From: Rhodocyclaceae bacterium
Lineage (GTDB): Bacteria; Pseudomonadota; Gammaproteobacteria; Burkholderiales; Rhodocyclaceae
Direction: 5' to 3'
Length of the DNA: 64,000 nucleotides
Assembly: GCA_016718525.1 (NCBI GenBank)
Contig: JADKDD010000001.1
Coordinates: forward strand, 1,763,139 to 1,827,138
Part shown: positions 44,837 through 52,827 of the stretch, piece by piece
Layout of the letters: each line of letters begins with the position of its first letter
How positions within the stretch are numbered: position 1 is the stretch's first letter
Notes under the pieces: model-generated
Seen by the model: the letters and a program-made list of their open reading frames with translations, nothing else
Told to the model about the DNA's origin: nothing
Databases searched by the model: none
Program-made: the position numbers and the translations under genes

Positions 44837-47077
44837 TCAAGCCGGAACGCAATCCACACCATAGCGAATCTCACCGCCAACCGACTCCTTCACCAGACCG
44901 TGTATCTCGGTCTCAAAGCCCGGAAACGCAGCATTGAAATCGCGGGCGAACTGGAGGTACTGGACGATCGTACGGTTAAAGCGTTCGCCAGGGATGAGCA
45001 ATGGAATGCCCGGCGGATATGGCGTAACCAGCATCGCCGTGATGCGGCCTTCAAGATTGTCGATGGCGACACGCTCGGTCTCGCGGTGCGCCATTTTTGA
45101 CCAGGCTTCGACCGGCTTCATCGCGGGAGTCATGTCGGACAAATACATCTGCGTCACCAGTCGCGCAATGTCGTGCGAGCGGTAGAAGTCGTGGATTCCT
45201 TTGCACAGATCTTTCAAGCCAGTGCGCTCATAGCGCGGATTCTTGGCGATGAATTCCGGCATCACCCGCCATAACGGCTGGTTCATGTCGTAGGCATCCT
45301 TGAACTGCTGTAGCTCCGTCACCAGGGTATTCCAGCGGCCTTTGGTGATGCCGATAGTGAACATGATGAAGAATGAATATAGGCCGGTCTTCTCGATAAT
45401 GATGCCATGCTCGGCCAAATATTTGGTCAGGATGTTGGCGGGGATGCCCCACTCGCTGAAGTCGCCTTCGACATTCAGCCCCGGCATGATCAAAGTCGCC
45501 TTGATCGGGTCGAGCATGTTAAAGCCTGGTGCCAGATCACCGAACCCGTGCCAGTCTTCGTCAGCTCGCAGTATCCACTCGGATTGCTCGGGCATCCCTT
45601 CATCAGCGATGTGCTCGGGCCCCCAAACCTTAAACCACCATTCGCCATCGCCGAATTCATCGTCGACCTTGCGCATCGCGCGGCGGAAATCCAGGGCTTC
45701 GCTGATCGACTCCTCAACCAGTGCGGTACCACCGGGAGCCTCCATCATCGCGGCAGCGACATCGCAGCTGGCGATGATTGCATATTGCGGCGAGGTCGAC
45801 ATGTGCATCAGGTAAGACTCATTAAAAAGATCACGATCGAGTTTCCGGGTTTCACTTTCCTGCACCAGAATCTGGCTCGCCTGACTCAAGCCGGCCAGCA
45901 GTTTGTGCGTCGACTGGGTTGAAAACAGCATTGACTCCTTGCAGCGTGGCCGATCTTCACCGATGGCGTGGTAGTCACCGTAAAACTCGTGAAATGCCGC
46001 ATGCGGCAACCACGCTTCGTCAAACATCAGGTTCTCGATTTTGCCGTCGAGCGTGGACTTGATCTCTTCCACGTTATAGATCACACCGTCGTAGGTGCTC
46101 TGCGTGATTGTCAGGATTCGCGGCTTGGCGTTCTTGTTGGTGATGAATGGATTGGCATCAATCTTCTTCTTGATACTCTCCCATTCAAACTCGCGTTTGG
46201 GAATCGGGCCAATGATGCCGTAATGATTGCGCGTCGGCATCAGGAAGACCGGTATCGCACCGGTCAGAATAATCGAGTGCAACACCGACTTGTGGCAGTT
46301 CCGGTCGACTACCACGATATCGCCGGGTGCCACCGCAGAGTTCCATACGATCTTGTTCGACGTTGAAGTGCCGTTGGTAACAAAGAACAAGTGGTCCGCG
46401 TTGAAAATGCGCGCAGCATTTCGCTCAGAGGCGGCGATAGGTCCGGTGTGATCCAACAACTGACCGAGCTCATCGACCGCATTGCAGACATCGGCGCGTA
46501 ACATGTTCTCGCCAAAAAATTGATGGAACATTTGCCCGACCGGGCTTTTGAGAAATGCCACACCGCCGGAATGGCCGGGGCAATGCCAGGAGTAAGACCC
46601 GTCGGCAGCATAATGGGTCAGCGCCTTGAAAAACGGCGGCGGCAGCGAATCCACGTATTCACGGGCTTCGCGCATCACGTAGCGAGCAATGAACTCTGGC
46701 GTATCTTCGTACATGTGAATGAAGCCATGTAGTTCACGCAAAATGTCATTGGGAATGTGCCGGCTGGTGCGGGTTTCACCATACAGAAAAATCGGAATAT
46801 CGCTATTGCGGATCCGGATCGCTTGAACAAAGGCACGCAAATCACCGATGGTGCCTTCCGCATCCCCGGTGAGTTCGTCATCATCAATCGACAAAATAAA
46901 GGCCGAGGCACGGCTTTGCTGTTGGGCAAACGACGTCAGGTCACCAAAACTGGTCACGCCGATGACTTCGACACCCTCCTTTTCAATCACCGACGCCAAT
47001 GAGCGGATACCCAACCCGGAGGCGTTTTCAGACCGGTAGTCTTCGTCAATGATGATGATGGGGAAACTGAACTTCAT
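44837..47077 (-). CDS. Arginine/lysine/ornithine decarboxylase (PLP, type III fold)
   Basis: A 746-residue decarboxylase of the large inducible bacterial family: an N-terminal response-regulator-like wing domain (FPIIIIDEDYRSENASGLG), then the PLP domain with the Schiff-base lysine in STQSTHKLLAGLSQAS (about residue 391) and a C-terminal domain. Substrate preference among arginine, lysine and ornithine is not decided by sequence, but the next genes upstream all act on arginine. It starts 38 bp after astA and is probably the last gene of the argR-astA operon. Confidence 0.9.
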   Translation of the reverse strand: MKFSFPIIIIDEDYRSENASGLGIRSLASVIEKEGVEVIGVTSFGDLTSFAQQQSRASAFILSIDDDELTGDAEGTIGDLRAFVQAIRIRNSDIPIFLYGETRTSRHIPNDILRELHGFIHMYEDTPEFIARYVMREAREYVDSLPPPFFKALTHYAADGSYSWHCPGHSGGVAFLKSPVGQMFHQFFGENMLRADVCNAVDELGQLLDHTGPIAASERNAARIFNADHLFFVTNGTSTSNKIVWNSAVAPGDIVVVDRNCHKSVLHSIILTGAIPVFLMPTRNHYGIIGPIPKREFEWESIKKKIDANPFITNKNAKPRILTITQSTYDGVIYNVEEIKSTLDGKIENLMFDEAWLPHAAFHEFYGDYHAIGEDRPRCKESMLFSTQSTHKLLAGLSQASQILVQESETRKLDRDLFNESYLMHMSTSPQYAIIASCDVAAAMMEAPGGTALVEESISEALDFRRAMRKVDDEFGDGEWWFKVWGPEHIADEGMPEQSEWILRADEDWHGFGDLAPGFNMLDPIKATLIMPGLNVEGDFSEWGIPANILTKYLAEHGIIIEKTGLYSFFIMFTIGITKGRWNTLVTELQQFKDAYDMNQPLWRVMPEFIAKNPRYERTGLKDLCKGIHDFYRSHDIARLVTQMYLSDMTPAMKPVEAWSKMAHRETERVAIDNLEGRITAMLVTPYPPGIPLLIPGERFNRTIVQYLQFARDFNAAFPGFETEIHGLVKESVGGEIRYGVDCVPA

Positions 47078-47115
47078 GTTTACTCCTTGTTGTCTCGGTC
47101 AGCTGGACGTTCTGG

Positions 47116-48153
47116 CTAGCTTGCCCATCCGGCGCGTGAGACATGCAGTGTAGTCCCGGTATCCGCAGATATTCGTGACGCGTCTTCCTTGTCAATCGTC
47201 AGCTTGTCTGACTGCAGCGTTCCCTGCACCAACGTCGCCCGGAAATCGCTTCGCTGCCCGTTGCCGATAAGATACCAGTCATCAGGCTCGCATTGTGCGT
47301 TTGCAACCAAGGTGACCGCCTTGCCGCTGAAAACCGTGTTGACCATGGCCGCCCGAGCCTCGACGGTAGGTCCACCATCAAAGATATCGACATAGGTATC
47401 CGGGTCAAAGCCCTCGTCAAGCAGTATCGAAAATGGCAGTTCACCTGCCGGGTGCAGCTGCCCGAGTGCCCACTGTGCCTCGTCCGCGAGCAATGGAACA
47501 TAAATCGGCGAGCTTGGCATCAACTCGCCGATAAAGGACTTGGAACGCCCCTCACTGAGCAACTCGGCTTGTGCATAGTCCATGTTGAAAAACCGCCTGC
47601 CAAGCGCTTCCCAAAGCGGGCTGCGCCCGTTCTCGTCACACAACCCGGGGCTTTCGGCAGCGAGTCGATCTGAAAACAAGGCGGGATACTGGCTGATAAA
47701 CAGCAATCTGGCGCGGGACAAAATTTGCGGCGCCATCGTAGCAGCATAGTCGGGCTCAATATAAAAGGAGGTCAATAGCGTGTGACCGGACAGGTCCTGA
47801 CAAAGCCGCAAGGTATGAATCCGGTTGGTGATTCCAAGCTCTTCACTGACGTGCAAAGCAAACTCGTTGCGGTAGCTGTAAAAGCGCCCTTGCGCCCCGG
47901 CACTGGCAGTGATCCCACTGGTGCCAATCACCCGACCGGCGAGCAAGTCTTCCAGAACGAACAGATAGATATCTTCACTACTCGGGCTGTCAACGGCGGC
48001 GAATGCTCGCTGCGAACGCTCAATCCGGTCGACGAGGCGTTCGCGACGCGGCGGCAATGAGTTGATGCCGTAGCCGCTGGCGGCAGCGAAGCGTTCGATC
48101 GCGTCGAGATCGTTAATGCCTGCCGGGCGAAGGACAAAATGACTGGTTTTCAT
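47116..48153 (-). CDS. astA: Arginine N-succinyltransferase
   Basis: Transfers succinyl from succinyl-CoA to arginine, the first step of the AST arginine catabolic pathway. The 345-residue length and blocks FVLRPAGINDLDAIERFAA, GTSGITASAG and DIFDGGPTVEA fit the family. Its ATG overlaps the stop of the AraC-type regulator (ATGA). The other AST genes (astB, astC, astD) are not in the window, so the pathway must be completed elsewhere or not run. Confidence 0.93.
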   Translation of the reverse strand: MKTSHFVLRPAGINDLDAIERFAAASGYGINSLPPRRERLVDRIERSQRAFAAVDSPSSEDIYLFVLEDLLAGRVIGTSGITASAGAQGRFYSYRNEFALHVSEELGITNRIHTLRLCQDLSGHTLLTSFYIEPDYAATMAPQILSRARLLFISQYPALFSDRLAAESPGLCDENGRSPLWEALGRRFFNMDYAQAELLSEGRSKSFIGELMPSSPIYVPLLADEAQWALGQLHPAGELPFSILLDEGFDPDTYVDIFDGGPTVEARAAMVNTVFSGKAVTLVANAQCEPDDWYLIGNGQRSDFRATLVQGTLQSDKLTIDKEDASRISADTGTTLHVSRAGWAS

Positions 48154-49163
48154 GAGAACTTCTCCACTTCGGTATTGACTGTGATGACTTCGTCGCCGCT
48201 TGCATGCGGGCGTGTATGTCTGGCACGCTCGTCGCGTGGGGTGTGGCCAAAAAACGTGCGGTAGGCGGTTGAAAAATGCGGCCCGGAAACGAAACCACAG
48301 CTGAGACCGATTTGCAATATTGATTGGCTGGTTTGCTTCAGCTGTCTCCGCGATGCTTTAAGTCGCAACTCCAAATAATGCCGAGAGGGCAGTGTTCCTA
48401 TGTGCTGACGGAATAAGCGCTCGAGTTGTCGCCGCGAAATACCTACCAAGCGAGCGATGTCTTCGGTTGGCAATGGTTCACTAAGATTCGCTTCCATCAA
48501 TTCAAGTGCCTCCTTGATGCGAGCCGAACCAACTGCAGGATGTGCTGAAGCTGGCATTGCCTGACGCTCTGAAGACTGCCGCACTCGCTCGATACCAAGC
48601 TGGGCCGCGACCTCCGCACAGAAAGTTTTGTCATGCCGTTCGGCCAGCCAGGCCAGCATGAAATCAATTGTTGTAGCGCCGCCCGCTGCACTGAGACGAT
48701 TGCGATCGATTTCGAATACGTTGGTAGAAACAATGCTGCCCAAATTGCTCTCGGCAGCTTCAGCTGCATACTGCCAGTGCACCGCTGCGCGGAAGCCGTC
48801 ATAAAAGCCACATTGCGCCAGAATCGCGGCGCCGATTCCAATGCCCGCAAGACGTGGTCCCACATCGCCACTGCCGACGAAGGTGCTCACCAGCACTCTC
48901 AAACTGGATAGTTCGGTTTCTTCCACGAGCCGATCCGCGATGACTGTCGCCATCTGGCATTCACTCAGGTTTTCGCCCGCAAACTCGGTCGCAATCAGCG
49001 TACCGCACTGCGCGCGAACCACAGTAGCTTCCAGAGCAAAGGTTCGCACCTGATAAATCTGCGCTCCGGCAAGGTCGTTGGCGGCAGCCAGTGCCGCTGT
49101 CGCCGCACCAAGCGATAGCAAAGAAAATCCAGGAAGCAGGACGAACCCAACCTGTGATGTCAT
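48150..49163 (-). CDS. argR: GlxA/ArgR-type AraC-family regulator
   Basis: A 337-residue regulator with an N-terminal DJ-1/PfpI-like domain and a C-terminal AraC double helix-turn-helix (EDIARLVGISRRQLERLFR, then SCGFVSGPHFSTAYRTFFG). This is the layout of the Pseudomonas ArgR, which activates arginine uptake and AST genes when arginine is present. Its position between an AotO-like gene and astA supports that role. The call to ArgR is by family and context; symbol use is tentative. Confidence 0.82.
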   Translation of the reverse strand: MTSQVGFVLLPGFSLLSLGAATAALAAANDLAGAQIYQVRTFALEATVVRAQCGTLIATEFAGENLSECQMATVIADRLVEETELSSLRVLVSTFVGSGDVGPRLAGIGIGAAILAQCGFYDGFRAAVHWQYAAEAAESNLGSIVSTNVFEIDRNRLSAAGGATTIDFMLAWLAERHDKTFCAEVAAQLGIERVRQSSERQAMPASAHPAVGSARIKEALELMEANLSEPLPTEDIARLVGISRRQLERLFRQHIGTLPSRHYLELRLKASRRQLKQTSQSILQIGLSCGFVSGPHFSTAYRTFFGHTPRDERARHTRPHASGDEVITVNTEVEKFS

Positions 49164-49248
49164 CGGTCAGAACGCAGGAAAACTTGGACTGCGAATTGTA
49201 GTGGTCCGGTGCCTGGATATGCTTGGCTGCCGAAATGATTTGTTTCCG

Positions 49249-50379
49249 TTATGCCGAAAGCAATCGCCCGGTGCGCAGCGCCTCTGCTCCTGCGACTTTG
49301 GCGACCCGCGTGCCAGCACGTACATAGCGGCGTACCTCGCGTGCATAGAGGACGCCAGCTACCGGACTCAAAAGGCGCGTGACTTCACTACTTACCGGAT
49401 CGACGATTTCGGCGATGCAATCGCCTCGGCGAACTTTCTCCCCGACCTCAGCCGAAAATACCAGAACCCCCGAACGCGGCGTTTCTATCGGCATTGATCC
49501 TGCCAGCGGCGTGGGTGCACAGCGCGCAGGCGGCAAACTCACAGCATCGCCAGCCAATACACCTCGATGAATGAGGAAGGACTCGATGGCTTTGGCGTCA
49601 TGAGCTGCAAAGGCATGGGTGACGTCACGGCTTCCCCGTAACTCGATCGTGGCGGCAAGACAGGCAAGCGGGATCGGAAACTCATCACCAAAATGCACTG
49701 CAAGTTCCCACCATACTTTCGAGCAAGCTTCGTCGAACGGATTTTCCCCCGATTCAGTCGCAAGCAAAACCGCCTCCACTCCCAACAATCGCGCCAAAGG
49801 CTCTGCCGCAGGCCACAATGGTGTTCCCAGATACATGTGCAGGACGGCCTCGTAGTCGCAATGCAAATCGAGAACCAGATCGGCATCGCAAGCCTGTAAC
49901 AGCAACGCGCGGCGCAAACTTGACAAAGGATCGACGCAGACCATTCCGGCCAGTATCGATTTCATTGCGCCACGGATTACTGTCCGGTTTTGTTTCGTAT
50001 CAGCGGACAAGCGCCCTTCCACATGAGCGATAAGCGTTCGCGTCAATTCCGGATAATTGCGATTGAAATTTTCCCCGCTGTCCAGGTCGAACCGTCCGGC
50101 CTCGCTGCTCAACAAAGACTGCGCCAGACCGATGGGATTCGCCACCGGCAACAGGATAATTTCGCCATGAATGCGCCCGGCCCGTTCATGCTCCTCAAAG
50201 CAACGGCGCAAGTGTTGCGCAACTAGCATGCCCGGCAATTCGTCGGCGTGCAGGGAAGCCTGAATGACCACCTTCTCGCCGGTACCTGGTTTACCAAAAT
50301 GCAGGGCGGTCAATTCAAGTTTGGTTCCATGTGCCGCACTGGCCAGTGGGGTTGTTCGCATTTCCATAGATCTATCCAT
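49249..50379 (-). CDS. AstE/aspartoacylase-family zinc hydrolase (AotO-like)
   Basis: Around 376 residues of the M14-related succinylglutamate desuccinylase/aspartoacylase family. ASLHADELPGM supplies a His and Glu pair, DLHCDYEAVLHMY the next histidine and TIELRGSRD the catalytic glutamate region; the C terminus ends in a beta-barrel segment. It lies between an arginine-type binding protein and argR, the position of aotO in the Pseudomonas aot operon. Candidate substrates are N-succinylglutamate or an arginine/aspartate amide. Several starts are possible (50379, 50367, 50361). Confidence 0.82.
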   Translation of the reverse strand: MDRSMEMRTTPLASAAHGTKLELTALHFGKPGTGEKVVIQASLHADELPGMLVAQHLRRCFEEHERAGRIHGEIILLPVANPIGLAQSLLSSEAGRFDLDSGENFNRNYPELTRTLIAHVEGRLSADTKQNRTVIRGAMKSILAGMVCVDPLSSLRRALLLQACDADLVLDLHCDYEAVLHMYLGTPLWPAAEPLARLLGVEAVLLATESGENPFDEACSKVWWELAVHFGDEFPIPLACLAATIELRGSRDVTHAFAAHDAKAIESFLIHRGVLAGDAVSLPPARCAPTPLAGSMPIETPRSGVLVFSAEVGEKVRRGDCIAEIVDPVSSEVTRLLSPVAGVLYAREVRRYVRAGTRVAKVAGAEALRTGRLLSA

Positions 50380-50447
50380 GCACACCGGGTTCGCCGCAGT
50401 CACATCGCGTCTTGCCAAGGACTACCCAGTCACAGCGGGTACGTGAT

Positions 50448-51224
50448 TTATTCGCCATAAACATCAAAGCTGAAATATTTCTGCTGAATCTTTTTGTAGG
50501 TGCCGTCCTTACGCATTTCAGCGATGGCTTTGTTGACCCGCGCCAGTAACTCGGTATCCGACTTGCGCAGCGCAATCCCGGCACCCGTACCAAAGTATTT
50601 GGGGTCAGTGAATGCCGGTCCGATGAAAGCGAAAGCCTTGCCCCTTGGTGTCTTCAGAAAACCTTGGTCTGCTGCCACCGAATCCACCACGATTGCATCG
50701 AGCCTGCCGCTGACCAGATCAAGGAAGACTTCATCCTGTTTGGCATAGCTGGTGATCTGGGATTTGTTAAAAAAGTCCATGGCAAACTTCTCGTGGGTGG
50801 TGCCACGCTGCACTCCAATTCGCTTGCCGCTCATCCCCTCAGTCGTGACCGCGAACTTGGCATCGCTGTGTGCGACCATGCGTGAAGGGGTGTGGTAATA
50901 CTTGTCGCTAAAGTTGACTGACTTTTTGCGTTCCTCGGTAATCGACAGCGAAGCAATCACTGCGTCAATTTTGCGCACGTTCAAGCTTGGGATCATTGAA
51001 TCGAAACCGGTTTCGACCAACACGCACTTGACCTCCATATGCGTACAAAGCGCATAGGCAATGTCAATATCAAAACCTTTGAGCGAACCGTCAGGAGCCT
51101 TCTCGCTAAATGGTGGATAAGCGCCCTCAACACCAACGCGCAATTGTTTTACAGTATCAGCGGCCAAAACCTGTGTGCAGCCGAGACTGGCAATCATCAG
51201 TAAACCAAGAACGGCTTTCTTCAT
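50448..51224 (-). CDS. Periplasmic basic-amino-acid-binding protein (AotJ/ArgT-like)
   Basis: A 258-residue solute-binding protein of ABC family 3. The signal peptide MKKAVLGLLMIASLGC continues to a cleavage site near LAAD; the mature part holds RVGVEGAYPPFSEKAPDGSLKGFD split in the usual way, and the ligand block FDSMIPSLNVRKIDAVIASLSIT. Family members bind lysine, arginine, ornithine or histidine. No permease or ATPase gene follows, unlike normal transporter operons. The ATG at 51224 has GGAGCTTGTT upstream. Confidence 0.92.
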   Translation of the reverse strand: MKKAVLGLLMIASLGCTQVLAADTVKQLRVGVEGAYPPFSEKAPDGSLKGFDIDIAYALCTHMEVKCVLVETGFDSMIPSLNVRKIDAVIASLSITEERKKSVNFSDKYYHTPSRMVAHSDAKFAVTTEGMSGKRIGVQRGTTHEKFAMDFFNKSQITSYAKQDEVFLDLVSGRLDAIVVDSVAADQGFLKTPRGKAFAFIGPAFTDPKYFGTGAGIALRKSDTELLARVNKAIAEMRKDGTYKKIQQKYFSFDVYGE

Positions 51225-51283
51225 AACAAGCTCCATGACGTTGACGATTAGAGAATTCGTTCCCTAAAAACAAGTTTTGATAA

Positions 51284-52588
51284 TTAAGGTTTCCAGGGTA
51301 CATATAGAGGATGCGGTAGCCTCACTGGACGCACATCCAACCGCATATTGAATACGGAATAGTCTTCCCCGCCGAAACTGCCGGTAAACCAGCCGCTGCT
51401 TCTTTCATCACGCGTCAACGTAAACTCGAAACCCAGATCAGGCTGCATATCATCCTGACGCGGGCGGGCATTGAACGCCAAACCAACAGCTACTCGATAC
51501 CGGTTATCCATCAAGTTTGCCATGGCATTGACGATCGTCGTATCACCAAGGATATCCAGATAGAAAGGATCATTGTCGAAATAGGGCTTGAAACCTGCTG
51601 CTGAGTGGTCTAGCCGGTGGTCTTCGGCTTTCCTCGCCGACGCTTGGGCCTGCCGGGTCGCAATGACATAACGATCTCCATGATCAAGATAGGAAAGGCG
51701 AGCATTGCTAATGTTGAACGGCCCGGGCTGCATGTCGCGTTGCGCAGTCGACAAATCGACCAACAATGCCCCTTTGGCGCCGATGATTTCAATTTCGCCG
51801 CCGCGAAAGATCGCGGCCGAGTTCTCGTCCACACCAAGCCCCAGCTGGTAACCCTTGTTCGCCATTAGCGGCAACATGCGCCCGATTCGCCCACGCCGGA
51901 GAAAATGCTGATCAACAAATATCTCGCTGCCAACAAAACCAAGGCCGCGATCGATTTCCTTGCCATCACGCATGACGCCTTTCAGTATTGAATGAACGTC
52001 CTGCGCGTCGCGGAACATCACACTACTCATGATTGCTGCGCCGGCGCTGGTGCCGGCGACAACACCCCCGCGATTCAACAGTTCACGGATGGCCTTCAAT
52101 ACCGGCGTTTCCGAGCCATCCGGAGCTAAAGTATCAACGATTCGCTCTTGTGCGCCTCCCGACAAGAAGACGCCATTCGCTGCACGAATTTTCTCTACCC
52201 ATTGCGTATCATGCGCGGCCTTCCCGGCATCAGTATCCGGCCACCGTGGTGCAATGGGAATGGTCACGACTACTGCGCCGTGGCGCGATAATGTCTCTGC
52301 GATCAGCTTTGCGGTTCTTTGCGGATTACCTGCCGCTGTTGGCAGCACTACATAATTCGCGCCTTTGCCACCAGCCAGCTCGACCAAACGCTTCCAGACC
52401 TCATCATTGTCATAGCGCAAGGCGCCGCCAATTGGCACAACGATGCCTGGCACGGGGGTCGTTGGTGTCGCCATCACTGAATTGACTGCGCACGCAAAGA
52501 GCAGGCACAGCAGTACTTGCCGCAGGCGGTCAGAAATATCAGCAATCCTTTTAAGTAGCATGGGCAGCATGTTGCCATTGATGAGCAA
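51284..52588 (-). CDS. Exported cyanophycinase (peptidase family S51)
   Basis: Hydrolyses cyanophycin, the arginine-aspartate storage polymer, to beta-Asp-Arg dipeptides. The protein has an N-terminal hydrophobic signal (RLRQVLLCLLFACAVNSVMA), the S51 core with GGAQERI, the nucleophile serine in AGTSAGAAIMS (about residue 180), and DQHFLRRGRIGRM with the catalytic histidine region. The 434 residues exceed cytosolic CphB because of an extra C-terminal ~120-residue domain ending in a beta-rich segment. The export signal points to use of polymer from outside. Start uncertain between 52588 and 52570. First gene of the arginine block. Confidence 0.85.
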   Translation of the reverse strand: MLINGNMLPMLLKRIADISDRLRQVLLCLLFACAVNSVMATPTTPVPGIVVPIGGALRYDNDEVWKRLVELAGGKGANYVVLPTAAGNPQRTAKLIAETLSRHGAVVVTIPIAPRWPDTDAGKAAHDTQWVEKIRAANGVFLSGGAQERIVDTLAPDGSETPVLKAIRELLNRGGVVAGTSAGAAIMSSVMFRDAQDVHSILKGVMRDGKEIDRGLGFVGSEIFVDQHFLRRGRIGRMLPLMANKGYQLGLGVDENSAAIFRGGEIEIIGAKGALLVDLSTAQRDMQPGPFNISNARLSYLDHGDRYVIATRQAQASARKAEDHRLDHSAAGFKPYFDNDPFYLDILGDTTIVNAMANLMDNRYRVAVGLAFNARPRQDDMQPDLGFEFTLTRDERSSGWFTGSFGGEDYSVFNMRLDVRPVRLPHPLYVPWKP

Positions 52589-52827
52589 TAAAAATCCATA
52601 ACTTGCAGGTGTTGGACGCTATCCGGCAAATTGGTGTCGCTTATGGACAAACTGTCGCATCCCACGTGTAACCGGATATTTCTGAAAGCGACCAATGTTT
52701 TTCTGTTCACGACAAGGCGTGTTTTGAGGACCCTAAACCGCTTTCACTCCACCTACACTTGTCACCAAGCCGTCATGTTGAGGTAACCAAAACGTGTTGG
52801 CGGCCACCTGACAACGAAAGGATTTGC

